DNA of 64,000 bases from Hyphomicrobiales bacterium (GTDB lineage Bacteria > Pseudomonadota > Alphaproteobacteria > Rhizobiales > Aestuariivirgaceae): positions 371,816 to 435,815 of the forward strand of contig JANYLQ010000029.1 of the NCBI GenBank assembly GCA_025363755.1, read 5' to 3'. Shown piece after piece: positions 47,323-56,645 of this stretch. The position numbers and the translations under genes are program-made. The notes beneath the pieces were generated by a model. It worked only from the letters and a program-made list of their open reading frames with translations. It had not been told where the DNA came from and did not search any database. Position 1 is the stretch's first letter, and every line of letters starts with the position of its first letter.

Positions 47323-47699
47323 CAAAGTCCAAAACTCATTTTCAAAATTGCGTAGGCAGCAGTGGCAAATAAAATCACTGCAAAGAATGTATTGATTAGA
47401 AGCGCTGCAAATTTTGCAGACCCATGCACATAATCTTCAATCACAACCTGGAGGCCAAGGCGCATGTGATAAAGGAAAGACGCCAAGGCCAGCAGCAAGC
47501 CAACAGCGATCAGCGGATGTTTGATTGAAGTGATAAAAGCTGCACGGGTTGAGCCGACATGTGAAATGATGAACCACACCAAAAAAATCACTAAAGGAAC
47601 ATTCGCAATAGCTGTTACGCGCTGCATCCAGAAATGTTCGGTGCCGGATTTGGCGGAGCCCAAGCCCCGCACCTTGCCGAGTTCAGACCGCATACTCAT
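47322..47699 (-). CDS. sdhD: Succinate dehydrogenase membrane anchor subunit SdhD
   Basis: The protein is 125 residues from the ATG at 47699, sharing ATGA with the sdhC stop. A longer frame to 47777 begins inside sdhC and has an unrelated extension. Three transmembrane helices are visible, with '[17 protein letters not shown]' and '[17 protein letters not shown]', the haem- and quinone-site region of SdhD. Confidence 0.93.
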   Translation of the reverse strand: MSMRSELGKVRGLGSAKSGTEHFWMQRVTAIANVPLVIFLVWFIISHVGSTRAAFITSIKHPLIAVGLLLALASFLYHMRLGLQVVIEDYVHGSAKFAALLINTFFAVILFATAAYAILKMSFGL

Positions 47700-48094
47700 G
47701 CTCGCACCCCATAACCAATCACCCAGATCAAGATGGTGAGCAACACAGAACCAATCAGATTGGCGCGCACCAACCATTCGACAGTCGTCAGCTCAAACCC
47801 GCGTCCGGTATCCCAAATGAAATGGCGTAGTCCGCCCAGCATGTGGTGCATCAAAGCCCAAGTGAAGCCAAACAGAACCAGCCGCCCAAACCAGTGATAA
47901 AAGAAGCCTTGCACCAAATCGAAATAGCCATCCGAAATCGAAGCCGCCGTCAACCACCAAACCAGCCCGATCATGCCAACGGCCAGCCCCACACCTGTGA
48001 TGCGGTGCATAATCGACATTGTCATTGATAACATGGGGCGATAGATTTGCAGATGCGGCGATAGTGGCCGCGCTTTGGGTTTGGAACCTGACAT
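47696..48094 (-). CDS. sdhC: Succinate dehydrogenase cytochrome b556 subunit SdhC
   Basis: The 132-residue first gene of the sdh operon has 'RPLSPHLQIYRPMLSMTMSI' and 'SIMHRITGVGLAVGMIGLVW', the SdhC motif with quinone-site Ser and Arg. The haem-ligand His lies in 'HHMLGGLRHFIWDTG'. It has three membrane helices. A 138-bp gap to the L,D-transpeptidase gene downstream and no visible palindrome suggest the promoter lies in this gap. Confidence 0.95.
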   Translation of the reverse strand: MSGSKPKARPLSPHLQIYRPMLSMTMSIMHRITGVGLAVGMIGLVWWLTAASISDGYFDLVQGFFYHWFGRLVLFGFTWALMHHMLGGLRHFIWDTGRGFELTTVEWLVRANLIGSVLLTILIWVIGYGVRA

Positions 48095-48232
48095 TGACTT
48101 GCCTTTTGAAACGCTGCCGCCTTTTAACGAGTGCGATGCAACAAAGCAAATACGGCATAAGGTATCAGGTTAGATCACAAAGCCGCCCATACCGATCATT
48201 TTCAAGTCGATGTGGGCTGGTGCGCGATGTAG

Positions 48233-48847
48233 CTAAATTACAATTACCTTGGTTCCAACTTTAGTCTGACCGTAAAGCTCGATCACTTCCTTGTTCAACA
48301 TGCGAATGCAGCCCGATGAAGCGGCGGTGCCTATGGATTCAGGATGTATGGTGCCGTGGATGCGAAAGCCTGTATCGCCGCCTTTGTCGAACAAATACAT
48401 TGCGCGCGGCCCGAGCGGATTGATCGGCAAGCCGCCTGGCATGCCTTCGGCCCACTTGGCGTATTCAGGTTTGCGGTCAATCATTTCGGGTGGCGGCGTC
48501 CAAATTGGATTTTCGCGCTTCATGCCCACTTTGGCAACGCCCGCCCAAGAGAAGCCTTCCTTGCCGACGGCCACGAGATAACGCAGCGCCTTGCCATTTC
48601 CTAGAATTTTATAGAGTGCGCGCTCGTTTGTCTTGATGATTAGTGTGCCCGGCTTTTCGCTGGAGTTAAAACTAACTTCTGTGCGGCCTTGATAAACCGG
48701 ACGACGCAACTTGGCTTTCACTTTTTTAACGATCGATGCCTTGGCATTCTTTGCCTTGCCAAAATGAAACGCTTCGGCCTGCTGCGACAGCACTGTCATA
48801 CCAGCCATACCGCCCACCAGCATGCGCAAAAAATTCCGACGTTCCAT
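48233..48847 (-). CDS. L,D-transpeptidase (YkuD domain), Tat-type signal
   Basis: The protein is 204 residues from the ATG at 48847, whose N-terminus is a twin-Arg signal 'MERRNFLRMLVGGMAGMTVL'. A longer frame to 49045 lacks a signal and is rejected. The YkuD catalytic motif is 'TAASSGCIRM' near the C-terminus with an upstream His in 'FRIHGTIHP'. 'LVAVGKEGFSWAGVAKVG' and 'GPRAMYLFDKGGDTG' are family features. The enzyme forms 3-3 cross-links in peptidoglycan or attaches proteins to it in the periplasm. A decayed paralogue lies just upstream. Confidence 0.9.
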   Translation of the reverse strand: MERRNFLRMLVGGMAGMTVLSQQAEAFHFGKAKNAKASIVKKVKAKLRRPVYQGRTEVSFNSSEKPGTLIIKTNERALYKILGNGKALRYLVAVGKEGFSWAGVAKVGMKRENPIWTPPPEMIDRKPEYAKWAEGMPGGLPINPLGPRAMYLFDKGGDTGFRIHGTIHPESIGTAASSGCIRMLNKEVIELYGQTKVGTKVIVI

Positions 48848-48906
48848 GGTAAAAATGCCCCAGCCTAACAATTGATCCGGGGCCTTCAAACATATCGCGG
48901 GTAAAA

Positions 48907-49176
48907 TTACAAGACGATGACTTTTGTGCCCATAAGAGTCAGCTGGAAGAGTTCGATCACTTCCGTGTTCAACATTCTTATGCAGCCGGATGACGCAGTC
49001 ATGCCAAGCCATCTTCTTTTTAATAATGTAATGCTCGGCCTCCATATGTTTGACGAGCTTCGCATGCTTGCGATGTTTCTTGTGATGGGCTTTTTTTCGA
49101 CCGGATAAATGCCGCCATTATAGGTTCCAAAGAGATAATGACGGATTTTGGTTTCAGCGGCTTGAGGCCCGGCCAT
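48907..49176 (-). pseudogene. Decayed L,D-transpeptidase paralogue (C-terminal fragment)
   Basis: The last 30 codons before the stop (about 48910-48999) read 'TASSGCIRMLNTEVIELFQ' then 'LMGTKVIVL', nearly identical to the end of the adjacent intact L,D-transpeptidase ('ASSGCIRMLNKEVIELYGQ' and 'VGTKVIVI'). The upstream portion of this frame, 'GPQAAETKIRHYLFGTYNG' and beyond, is not similar, and the frame is broken, so the region 48907-49260 probably holds a remnant of a duplicated copy after frameshift or deletion. A short, still expressed protein cannot be excluded. Confidence 0.7.
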
Positions 49177-49266
49177 GTGAGTAATACTTGCTCAATTTCG
49201 CCCCACATGAGTCCCACAGCTTTTTATCAATGATTTAGGCAGAACCTTAGATTCAAGTAGGAACAG

Positions 49267-49905
49267 TTATCCCAGCACAATAAAATGATCGGGCAGTTCA
49301 TTTGGGTTGGCAGCGCTTGGAGGGAAATGTTTGGCCAGTTTCTCGCCTGATTGTTGAACACCCAGCACCAGCGCCTCAGTTAATTTCTGGGCCTTGAGGA
49401 GAGGCTTCATCTGGTCAACAATGCTCTGCCAATCGGCGTGCGAAACATTGGCGGCAATGGCCGTATCAGCAACAATTTCAACATAACGTTCCAGCAGCGA
49501 AACGAATATTAACACGCCTGTCCTACCGCCTGTGCCATGGGCGTTCACGGCCAAAAATTGCGTTGAAGCATTGCGGTGAGCATATTTGCGCATCAGCTTG
49601 CGCGGGGTGACGAGATAGCGGAACCAACTCTGGCTCAGCACCAGCGCCACCACAATGAACACGATCAGTTGAACGGCAAAAACCCACCAGAGTGTCACTG
49701 ATGCCCAAGGGAAAAACCGCGCAGCCCAAGGCAACACAAACGGCACAGCTAGAGCCATTCCAGCTGCGATATGAATCGGTACATGCACATAGTCGTCTGA
49801 TTGTTTAGCGACCACCACCATGATCTCGCCACTGGTTTTCAGTTCAGCATCTTTGATCGCTGCAACAACTGCATGGCGGTCAGACTTGGTGACATCATTT
49901 TTCAT
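49267..49905 (-). CDS. TPM domain protein, membrane associated
   Basis: The protein has 212 residues. The N-terminal 'ELKTSGEIMVVVAKQSDDY' is the TPM start. Two hydrophobic helices follow (about 42-62 and 68-92), then 'ALVLSQSWFRYLVTPRKLMR'. The second part of the TPM-like region carries 'GGRTGVLIFVSLLERYVEIV'. The family (YgcG-related) may have phosphatase or photosystem-repair roles in other lineages, but its bacterial function is not established. It is 3 bp downstream of the other TPM gene. Confidence 0.85.
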   Translation of the reverse strand: MKNDVTKSDRHAVVAAIKDAELKTSGEIMVVVAKQSDDYVHVPIHIAAGMALAVPFVLPWAARFFPWASVTLWWVFAVQLIVFIVVALVLSQSWFRYLVTPRKLMRKYAHRNASTQFLAVNAHGTGGRTGVLIFVSLLERYVEIVADTAIAANVSHADWQSIVDQMKPLLKAQKLTEALVLGVQQSGEKLAKHFPPSAANPNELPDHFIVLG

Positions 49906-49908
49906 TGT

Positions 49909-50649
49909 TCACCACCCACCTGATGCGCCGCCGCCGCCAGAGCTTCCGCCCCCGCCCGACCAGCCACCGCCGCCGCCCGAAAATCCGCCACCACCAAATC
50001 CGCCGCCGCCACTAAACCCGCCACCCGGAATGATGATCATGCGCCCGCCGCGCGAGGCATTGGACAGGATGATCAACACGATGATGAAGAAAATAATGAA
50101 GGGCAAAACATCATTGATAGTCAAAGCCGATTGGTTCTGCACGCGCGCCACCACTTGGTCGCCCTGCCCGCCAATTACTTTTTCAATGTCCTCAATGCCA
50201 GCATTCACGCCGCCCACATAGTCGCCCGCCTTGAAGCGCGGCACCATAGCGTTTTGAATAATGATCGAAGACATGGCATCGGTCAGGTCGCCTTCCATGC
50301 CATAACCCGTTTCAATCGAAACCTTATGTTCAGTGGGAGCTACCAAAACCAACACGCCATCATTGCGCTTCTTATCGCCCAACTGCCATTTGCGAAACAG
50401 GCGGTTGCCATAGTCGCGAATGTCATAGCCTTCGAGTGTGGGCACAGTGGCCACAGCTATTTGATGGCCGGAAGCATCCTCATAATTTTTCAGTTTATTG
50501 CCGATGATGACGGCCTCAGTCTCGCCTAACACATTAGCCGCATCAACAACGGGGCTGGTGGTCAGAACCGGAAAATTCGGCTCAGCCCAAGCGAAAGTAA
50601 TCGCAAACAGGGCCGCAATAAAAAATATCACGGCCCGCAAACTTTTCAT
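49909..50649 (-). CDS. TPM domain protein with glycine-rich tail
   Basis: The 246-residue protein has a signal peptide (about 1-22), a TPM domain with 'YEDASGHQIAVATVPTLEGY', 'VLVLVAPTEHKVSIETGYG' and 'ALTI' before a membrane helix (about 172-190), and a Gly/Ser-rich C-terminal tail 'GGGFGGGGFSGGGGG' with 'GGASGGW' at the end. This layout is the YgcG type. Gene order LemA-TPM-TPM is conserved in many bacteria. The stop is 3 bp before the second TPM gene. The Gly-rich tail encodes a run of CCGCC on the plus strand that looks repetitive. Confidence 0.9.
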   Translation of the reverse strand: MKSLRAVIFFIAALFAITFAWAEPNFPVLTTSPVVDAANVLGETEAVIIGNKLKNYEDASGHQIAVATVPTLEGYDIRDYGNRLFRKWQLGDKKRNDGVLVLVAPTEHKVSIETGYGMEGDLTDAMSSIIIQNAMVPRFKAGDYVGGVNAGIEDIEKVIGGQGDQVVARVQNQSALTINDVLPFIIFFIIVLIILSNASRGGRMIIIPGGGFSGGGGFGGGGFSGGGGGWSGGGGSSGGGGASGGW

Positions 50650-50651
50650 GA

Positions 50652-51251
50652 TTATGACTTCGGTTTATTAAAATCGACCTTCGGTGCCGCATCAGAACCT
50701 GGCGCAGCGGCAAATGTTTCTGCCGGCTTTGCGGTCGGATAGAACCAATAAGCCCACCAGCGGCCGGGAATGGTCACAAGCTCAGTGTTATAAACCTGTA
50801 CAGATTCAATGTAATCTTTACGCGCAACGGTGATGCGGTTTTCTGTGCCTTCGAGCTGGGATTGCAACGCCAAGAAGTTCTGGTTGGATTTCAGATCGGG
50901 GTAGGCTTCTTGAATTGACAGCAATTTGCCAAGCGCTTGCGAAAGCTGGCCTTGGGCATCCTGATATTTTTTGAATGCTTCGGGGTTGTTGATAATGTCT
51001 GCTGGCAAAACCATTTGCGTGGCCTTGGCGCGCGCTTCCACGACAGCCGTCAAAACATCCTTTTCCTGCGCAGCATAGCCCTTCACTGTTTCAACGAGAT
51101 TAGGGATCAAATCGGCACGGCGCTGATAATTGTTCTCCACATCGCCCCACCGGGCTTTCATGGCCTGCTGATAAGTCGGTACATTGTTGATGCCGCAACC
51201 CGCAAGAAAACTGGCTGTGACGGCGAGAATGAGAAAATTAGCAATACGCAT
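50652..51251 (-). CDS. LemA family lipoprotein
   Basis: The 199-residue protein has a lipobox 'LAGCG' (Cys about residue 19) after a short signal. 'NVPTYQQAMKARWGDVENNY' and 'RRADLIPNLVETVKGYAAQE' are the LemA signature, and the C-terminal 'VQVYNTELVTIPGRWWAYW' is typical. LemA proteins are anchored in the membrane. Their role is unclear. It starts the LemA-TPM-TPM operon (2-bp and 3-bp gaps). Confidence 0.92.
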   Translation of the reverse strand: MRIANFLILAVTASFLAGCGINNVPTYQQAMKARWGDVENNYQRRADLIPNLVETVKGYAAQEKDVLTAVVEARAKATQMVLPADIINNPEAFKKYQDAQGQLSQALGKLLSIQEAYPDLKSNQNFLALQSQLEGTENRITVARKDYIESVQVYNTELVTIPGRWWAYWFYPTAKPAETFAAAPGSDAAPKVDFNKPKS

Positions 51252-51354
51252 AGTGGCCCCCTGTTTGGTTCAGGCTGCAAGTTAGCAGTCTGTTAACAGC
51301 CGCGCAAATGGTGACGACCAGAATTAAATTCAAGTGCCACGACCGATTTGAAGG

Positions 51355-53298
51355 TCAGCTCTTCCTGTTTTGCCTGTTGGCCACCAGATCATCGACCACA
51401 GTCGGATCAGCCAGCGTTGACGTATCTCCGAGCGCACCAAAATCATCTTCAGCAATTTTGCGCAAAATGCGCCGCATGATTTTGCCGGAGCGGGTTTTGG
51501 GGAGGCCGGGTGCAAACTGAATTTTATCAGGTGTCGCCAATGGGCCAATTTCCTTGCGCACATGATCGACAAGAATCTTTTTCAAGTCGTCGCTGCCTGC
51601 CTCGCCTGCCATCAAAGTGACATAACAATAAATGCCCTGACCCTTAATGTCATGGGGATAACCGACCACGGCGGCCTCGGAAACTTTTGAGTGAGACACC
51701 AGAGCCGATTCCACTTCCGCAGTGCCTAAACGGTGACCGGAAACATTGAGCACGTCGTCAACGCGGCCGGTAATCCAGTAATAGCCATCGGCATCGCGCT
51801 TGCAGCCATCGCCGGTGAAATACATGCCCTTATAAGTCGAAAAGTAATTCTCAACAAAGCGTTTGTGATCGCCATAGAGCGTGCGCATCTGGCCTGGCCA
51901 AGAATCCAAGATCACCAAATTACCGGAAGCGGCGCCTTCGAGGATATTGCCTTTGTCATCAACCAAAGCAGGTTGGCAACCGAAAAACGGCTTTGTGGCA
52001 GAACCAGGCTTCAACTTTGTGGCGCCCGGCAATGGCGAAATTAGAATACCGCCGGTTTCGGTTTGCCACCAGGTATCGACAATCGGACAGCGGCCATCAC
52101 CCACCACGCGGTGATACCATTCCCACGCTTCAGGATTAATGGGCTCACCCACTGAACCGAGCAGGCGCAGCGATTTGCGCGAGGTGCGTGTGACTGGCGC
52201 ATCGCCCTGCTGCATCAATGCGCGAAGGGCAGTTGGAGCTGTGTAGAAGATATTTACTTGATGCTTATCGATCACTTCCCAAAAACGCGAAGTGTTAGGA
52301 TAGTTCGGCACGCCTTCAAACATCAGTGTGGTTGCACCATTGGCCAACGGGCCATAAAGAATATAGCTGTGTCCCGTCACCCAGCCCACATCAGCGGTGC
52401 ACCAATAAATGTCACCATCGTGATAGTCGAACACATATTGATGCGTCATTGAGGCATAAACGGCATAGCCGCCAGTGGTGTGCAATACGCCCTTGGGTTT
52501 GCCGGTGGAGCCCGATGTATAAAGAATAAACAGCGGGTCTTCTGCCTTCATCTTCTCAGGCTTGCATTCAGACGAGACTTTCAAAACTTCTTCGTGATAC
52601 CAAAGATCGCGGTCGCTTACAAAATTAATGGACGCTCCTGTGCGGCGGATAATAAGAACTTGTTCATCACCTTTGCATTTGGCTAATGCCGCATCAGTGT
52701 TGGCTTTGAGTGGAATTTTTTTACCGCCGCGCAGGCCTTCATCGGCGGTGATGATAAATTTTGAATCGCAATCTAAAATGCGCCCCGCTAGTGATTCAGG
52801 CGAGAAGCCACCAAACACCACCGAGTGCACGGCACCTATACGGGCACATGCCAACATTGCATAGGCAGCCTCCGGAATCATCGGCATATAAATCGTAACG
52901 CGGTCACCCTTCTTCACACCATGGCTTTTTAGCACATTGGCCATGCGGCACACATGCTCATAAAGCTCAGCGTAAGTGATCTTTTTGTCGTCGTAGGGAT
53001 TATCGCCTTCCCAGATAATGGCAGTCTGGTTGGCGCGCTTTTTCAGATGCCGATCGACGCAATTATAGGCGACATTCAGAACTCCATCTTCGTACCATTT
53101 GATCGAAACATCAGGATATTCAAATGTCGTATTCTTGATCTTCGTCGGGGCCTTAAACCAATCCAAACGCTTGGCCTGCTTACCCCAGAATTTGGCGGGA
53201 TTCTTTACCGACTCGGCATAGGACTTCTCATACTCCGCCGCGTCAACCAGAGCGCGCTTCTTCCAAGCTGCGGGCACCGCGTAAATTTTATCGGTCAT
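51355..53298 (-). CDS. acs: Acetyl-CoA synthetase
   Basis: The 647-residue AMP-forming enzyme activates acetate to acetyl-CoA. The ATG at 53298 with a GGGAG site is used, and an in-frame extension to 53334 is rejected. Motifs include '[19 protein letters not shown]' (AMP-binding P-loop), '[15 protein letters not shown]' and the acetylation-site region '[17 protein letters not shown]', whose Lys is controlled by acetylation in other species. It has no adjacent partner genes. Confidence 0.97.
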   Translation of the reverse strand: MTDKIYAVPAAWKKRALVDAAEYEKSYAESVKNPAKFWGKQAKRLDWFKAPTKIKNTTFEYPDVSIKWYEDGVLNVAYNCVDRHLKKRANQTAIIWEGDNPYDDKKITYAELYEHVCRMANVLKSHGVKKGDRVTIYMPMIPEAAYAMLACARIGAVHSVVFGGFSPESLAGRILDCDSKFIITADEGLRGGKKIPLKANTDAALAKCKGDEQVLIIRRTGASINFVSDRDLWYHEEVLKVSSECKPEKMKAEDPLFILYTSGSTGKPKGVLHTTGGYAVYASMTHQYVFDYHDGDIYWCTADVGWVTGHSYILYGPLANGATTLMFEGVPNYPNTSRFWEVIDKHQVNIFYTAPTALRALMQQGDAPVTRTSRKSLRLLGSVGEPINPEAWEWYHRVVGDGRCPIVDTWWQTETGGILISPLPGATKLKPGSATKPFFGCQPALVDDKGNILEGAASGNLVILDSWPGQMRTLYGDHKRFVENYFSTYKGMYFTGDGCKRDADGYYWITGRVDDVLNVSGHRLGTAEVESALVSHSKVSEAAVVGYPHDIKGQGIYCYVTLMAGEAGSDDLKKILVDHVRKEIGPLATPDKIQFAPGLPKTRSGKIMRRILRKIAEDDFGALGDTSTLADPTVVDDLVANRQNRKS

Positions 53299-53392
53299 GG
53301 CGTAAATCTCTCCCAAAGCGGTTACTTTTTGCAAATCTTATCGCTGAACTGCATTATGGTCGCAATGGTATTTTAATCAAAGACGCAAAATT

Positions 53393-54310
53393 ATGAAATC
53401 TTCCAATCATTTTCTCAATTTTATGCTGCTGGGCCTGTTCTGGGGCATATCGCCGAGCTTCTATAAGCATCTATCCGAAATCAAAATGGCCGAAACCCAT
53501 ACGATCTTTTGGACGGGGATGGGTGTTGGATTGATCATGCTGTGCATGTCACTATACCGGACTGGACTTGGCGGCATTGATAGACGATTGATTATTTATG
53601 GCTTTGGGTGTGCGGCCTTGATGAACATTCCCTTCGGCCTCAATCTCTATCTCGCAGGATTCGTGCCGCCCACAGAACTTGCCATCATCATCACCATGTC
53701 GCCGTTCTTCAATTATATCGTCGCCGTTATATTTCGGAATGAAAATTCTTCACCGCGAAAATTGGTGGCTATATTTCTAGGGTTTTTATCAACGCTGGTA
53801 TTGATCCTTTCGCGCCAAGGTACTTTGACAGGCAGCATTTCTTGGCCACTGGTTTTTTCGATTTCTATTCCCGTGCTTTATTGCGCCTATAATTCCTTTG
53901 CCGCCCGCGCCTGGCCGAAAGGAGCTGATACAATTCAGGCTGGTGCCTATGAAAGCATATGGTCGGGCCTCCTCATACTGCCGTTCTTGCTGTGGTTCCA
54001 ACCTTTCGCAGCGCCGGGCACTCCGACACTCATTGAACATTGGCCCTTGCTGTTTATGACGTTGATGTGGGTGATTGAACGGGTCGTGTACTTCGCATTG
54101 ATCACACAGAAGGGGGCTGTCTACACTGTGCAAGCGACCTATGTGTCGACACCTGCTGCGGTGATTATTGGCGCGCTTTTCTTTGGTGGTGTCACAGATT
54201 ATTGGCTTTGGTTATCGCTCGCAATTCTGATGGTGGCGTTGTGGTTCAACAACACGGAGCACAAGGAGGTTATCTCACCAGCGGTCAATCCGGAATCACA
54301 TCCGATCTAG
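53393..54310 (+). CDS. EamA family (DMT) transporter
   Basis: The 305-residue integral membrane protein has about ten transmembrane helices and an EamA-type repeat (about residues 10-140 and 160-295). 'GFVPPTELAIIITMSPFFNY' and 'AVYTVQATYVSTPAAVIIGALFFGG' region resemble metabolite exporters. The substrate is unknown. The C-terminus is hydrophilic. It overlaps the convergent methyltransferase gene by 4 nt. Confidence 0.85.
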   Translation: MKSSNHFLNFMLLGLFWGISPSFYKHLSEIKMAETHTIFWTGMGVGLIMLCMSLYRTGLGGIDRRLIIYGFGCAALMNIPFGLNLYLAGFVPPTELAIIITMSPFFNYIVAVIFRNENSSPRKLVAIFLGFLSTLVLILSRQGTLTGSISWPLVFSISIPVLYCAYNSFAARAWPKGADTIQAGAYESIWSGLLILPFLLWFQPFAAPGTPTLIEHWPLLFMTLMWVIERVVYFALITQKGAVYTVQATYVSTPAAVIIGALFFGGVTDYWLWLSLAILMVALWFNNTEHKEVISPAVNPESHPI

Positions 54311-55026
54311 GCGAGACGCCAAACAGCAGTTTGTTTGATCTCAGCGTCTTCCAGATCACGCGATACAGGCACCGAATATTCGGCCACTTTCACGAGGCGA
54401 TCCTTGGGCAAATAGCTGCGACCCGGATCGCCGATTAACACATCGATGCCCTTGGCCTGTGCATGCTCTAACCAAGCAAGACAACGCTCGGCAACGCCCT
54501 TTTCGTAAAACAGATCACCGACTAAGATGACATCAACATCGGGTGGGTTAGTGGTCAATAAATTTTCGGACGTAATTTCAAATTCGTCATCCCCGCGCAG
54601 GCGGGGATCCGCGTTTAAACTAAAACAGAGATTCCCGCCTTCGCGGGAATGGCGCGTAGCTTTTTTGTTGTTGAGCAACATGTTCACTTCAATTGCCGCA
54701 ACTGAAAACAAATCAATGTCTGCTGACAAAACAGATGTGGCACCCGCTTTCATCGCGGCAATACCGACCATGCCGGAGCCAGATGCAAGCTCAACCACGC
54801 GCTTGCCAAACACAGTTGAAGGCGTATCCAAAATGTAACGCGCCAAAGCCTGCCCGCCTGCCCAAGCAAAGGCCCAGAAAGGCGGTGGCAAGCCAATCTC
54901 GCCCAATTCATCTTCGGTCTTCTGCCAAATCGGCAAAGCTTCATGGGCCAAATGCAATTTTATTTCAGGCACCAATGGTGGAGATAAAATGCTCGTATTC
55001 GCACGCACAAAAGCGGCGTGATCCAT
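54307..55026 (-). CDS. Class I SAM methyltransferase, ETFB lysine methyltransferase-like
   Basis: The protein is 239 residues from the ATG at 55026, although a GTG at 55032 would overlap the EVE gene stop as GTGA. 'PPPFWAFAWAGGQALARYIL' and 'VVELASGSGMVGIAAMKAGA' are the motifs of the METTL20/ETFBKMT family, which trimethylates lysines of the electron-transfer flavoprotein beta subunit. 'VILVGDLFYEKGVAERCLAWL' completes the SAM fold. A palindromic repeat is inserted in frame at about residues 120-147, adding 'RHSREGGN' and 'DPRLRGDD', unlike any other part. It is last in the tsaD-gpsA-yciI-EVE operon. Confidence 0.78.
   Translation of the reverse strand: MDHAAFVRANTSILSPPLVPEIKLHLAHEALPIWQKTEDELGEIGLPPPFWAFAWAGGQALARYILDTPSTVFGKRVVELASGSGMVGIAAMKAGATSVLSADIDLFSVAAIEVNMLLNNKKATRHSREGGNLCFSLNADPRLRGDDEFEITSENLLTTNPPDVDVILVGDLFYEKGVAERCLAWLEHAQAKGIDVLIGDPGRSYLPKDRLVKVAEYSVPVSRDLEDAEIKQTAVWRLA
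54587..54653. repeat. Double palindromic (REP/RPE-like) element inside a coding sequence
   Basis: Two hairpins, CCCCGC-GCAG-GCGGGG (54591-54606) and ATTCCCGC-CTTC-GCGGGAAT (54631-54650), face each other 24 bases apart. The two halves are also inverted copies of the same motif. This matches the widespread bacterial palindromic repeat with core CCCGCGAAGGCGGGAAT. It lies within the methyltransferase gene without breaking the frame, since it is read there as 'HSREGGN' and 'DPRLRGDD'. No second copy of this element was noticed elsewhere in the window. Confidence 0.9.
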
Positions 55027-55028
55027 GG

Positions 55029-55448
55029 TCACAGCTTGAGGCCGCCCAACTCACAAATCAATTTCCATTCAGCGTCGAGAACGGGCTGCACCGAAAGACG
55101 CGAATTCTTCACCAGCACCATTTCACTTAAGGCCTTCACAGTTTTAATCTCATCAAGCGTGATGTGGCGGGGCATAGGGGCAACGCCACGAACATCGACA
55201 CATTCCCAAGCCGGAATATCAGCGGTCGAATCCGGATGCACCAATGCACAGACTTCAACAACGCCGACCACGGCTTTGCCAATATTCGAGTGATAGAAGA
55301 ATCCGCGATCACCAATCACCATCTTGCGCATGTTGTTACGCGCTTGATAGTTGCGGATGCCCGTCCATTCTTCGCCCTTGGCCCCTTTGGCCGTGAGTTG
55401 GTCAAAGGAGAAAACATCGGGCTCAGATTTGAAAAGCCAATAGGCCAT
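55029..55448 (-). CDS. EVE domain protein
   Basis: The 139-residue protein, starting at ATG 55448, is an EVE/PUA-like domain: 'YWLFKSEPDVFSFDQL', 'EWTGIRNYQARNNMRKM', 'GDRGFFYHSNIGKAVVGVVE' and 'LSEMVLVKNSRLSVQPV'. EVE domains bind modified nucleic acids or RNA in the cytoplasm. The start shares a base with the YciI stop (TAATG), which indicates coupling. The methyltransferase follows within two bases. Confidence 0.9.
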   Translation of the reverse strand: MAYWLFKSEPDVFSFDQLTAKGAKGEEWTGIRNYQARNNMRKMVIGDRGFFYHSNIGKAVVGVVEVCALVHPDSTADIPAWECVDVRGVAPMPRHITLDEIKTVKALSEMVLVKNSRLSVQPVLDAEWKLICELGGLKL

Positions 55449-55738
55449 TATGCTGCGTCCGGATTTTTCAGCGCCCAACGCCAAGCTTTGATTTCAACAT
55501 GAGAAAAAAGACCGGCCATATTGTAGGGATCGTTCGCGGCCACAATTTTTGCCGCCGCCATATCTGCCGCTTCAATAATCACCAAACTTCCAGTTGGGTT
55601 ACCACCTTCATCGAGAAATGGCCCAGCTGCTTTGAGCGCAACTGATGGCCCATTTAGATAAGCCACATGCTCTGGTCGCACTTTCATTCGCAATTCAAGA
55701 CTGCCCGGTTTGTCCGTGCAAAGCAGCGCATAAAGCAT
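55448..55738 (-). CDS. YciI family protein
   Basis: The 96-residue single-domain protein of the YciI (ferredoxin-like, dimeric) family has 'YALLCTDKPGSLELRMKVR', 'LNGPSVALKAAGPFLDEGGN' and 'AADMAAAKIVAANDPYNMAG'. The conserved His of the HisAsp pair, in 'PEHVAYL', is present. Reaction unknown. It sits 4 bp after gpsA and overlaps the EVE gene start, the usual alphaproteobacterial order. Confidence 0.9.
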   Translation of the reverse strand: MLYALLCTDKPGSLELRMKVRPEHVAYLNGPSVALKAAGPFLDEGGNPTGSLVIIEAADMAAAKIVAANDPYNMAGLFSHVEIKAWRWALKNPDAA

Positions 55739-55742
55739 GTCA

Positions 55743-56645
55743 TCAATCCTGTTTCAATTCAGCACCCACCGGGCGGTTTAATAATCTGGCTATCTCATCG
55801 CGTGGATTTGAACGTCCGTCAATGATTGCTGCGACGGCATCCACAATAGGCATTTCGACATTGTGCTGATGTGCCAATTTGGAAGCAATCGAAGCTGTGT
55901 ATGCACCTTCAACCACGCCGCGCGATTGTTCGATTGCTTGTGCAACACTTAACCCCTTGCCGAGATTTAATCCGAAAGAATAGTTGCGTGATTTGGTGCT
56001 GCCACAGGTGAGCAGCAAATCCCCTAAGCCTGAAAGCCCCATCAAAGTTTCAGGCCGCGCCCCTAGCTTCGCGCCATAGCGCGATAATTCCGCAAAACCC
56101 CTTGTAATCAGGCTCGCCCGTGCACTTTCGCCTAAGCCTTGCGCGTCAGATATTCCACAAGCAATCGCGAGAACATTCTTCATGGCACCACCGATTTCAA
56201 CGCCCATCACATCATCGGAAGCATACACGCGAAAATGTGGTATGCTGAACGCTTTGGCCCAATGTGTGGCATTGACAATATTTTTCCCCGCTAATGTTAC
56301 TGCTGTCGGAAAACCAGCCATAACATCAGCGGCAAAACTGGGGCCAGAAAGCGCATAGAACTGCGCTTGTGGAAGCAGACCGTGGACAACTTCAGCCATG
56401 GTGAAACCTGTTTCACGCTCGATTCCCTTCGCGGCGGAAATGATGACTGGGCTGGCAATCTTGGTCGTCGAAACAACATCGCGAACAGCTTGGGCCGGAA
56501 TAGCCAACACAGCCGCATCGCCTTCCAAAACATGGTCAGCACTTTTGCGCGACCAAATTGAAACGCGGTTGCCAGCTTTAGTTGCCACTTGCGCTAAAGC
56601 TTGGCCCCATGCACCTCCACCAATGATCACGATGTGCTTGCTCAT
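55743..56645 (-). CDS. gpsA: NAD(P)-dependent glycerol-3-phosphate dehydrogenase
   Basis: The 300-residue enzyme forms sn-glycerol 3-phosphate for phospholipid synthesis. It has '[20 protein letters not shown]' (cofactor), '[12 protein letters not shown]', '[14 protein letters not shown]' and '[20 protein letters not shown]'. It is shorter than the common 330 residues, lacking part of the segment after the first strands (residues about 30-45), but all motifs are kept. The start overlaps the tsaD stop (ATGA). Confidence 0.95.
   Translation of the reverse strand: MSKHIVIIGGGAWGQALAQVATKAGNRVSIWSRKSADHVLEGDAAVLAIPAQAVRDVVSTTKIASPVIISAAKGIERETGFTMAEVVHGLLPQAQFYALSGPSFAADVMAGFPTAVTLAGKNIVNATHWAKAFSIPHFRVYASDDVMGVEIGGAMKNVLAIACGISDAQGLGESARASLITRGFAELSRYGAKLGARPETLMGLSGLGDLLLTCGSTKSRNYSFGLNLGKGLSVAQAIEQSRGVVEGAYTASIASKLAHQHNVEMPIVDAVAAIIDGRSNPRDEIARLLNRPVGAELKQD

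Noticed and set aside
47700..47777. Longer N-terminus for SdhD
   Set aside because: It lies inside sdhC in another frame. The ATGA junction at 47696-47699 is the normal operon overlap.
48848..49045. Longer N-terminus for the L,D-transpeptidase
   Set aside because: It would bury the twin-Arg signal at residue 67 and overlaps the decayed paralogue.
49820..50221. Proline-rich open frame on the plus strand over the TPM gene
   Set aside because: The run of prolines is the complement of the Gly-rich TPM tail. The repetitive CCGCC is a codon effect, not a gene or a CRISPR.
54587..54653. CRISPR or attachment site
   Set aside because: Only two opposed hairpins of one palindrome are present, with no regular spacers and no recombinase nearby. 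It fits a REP/RPE element.
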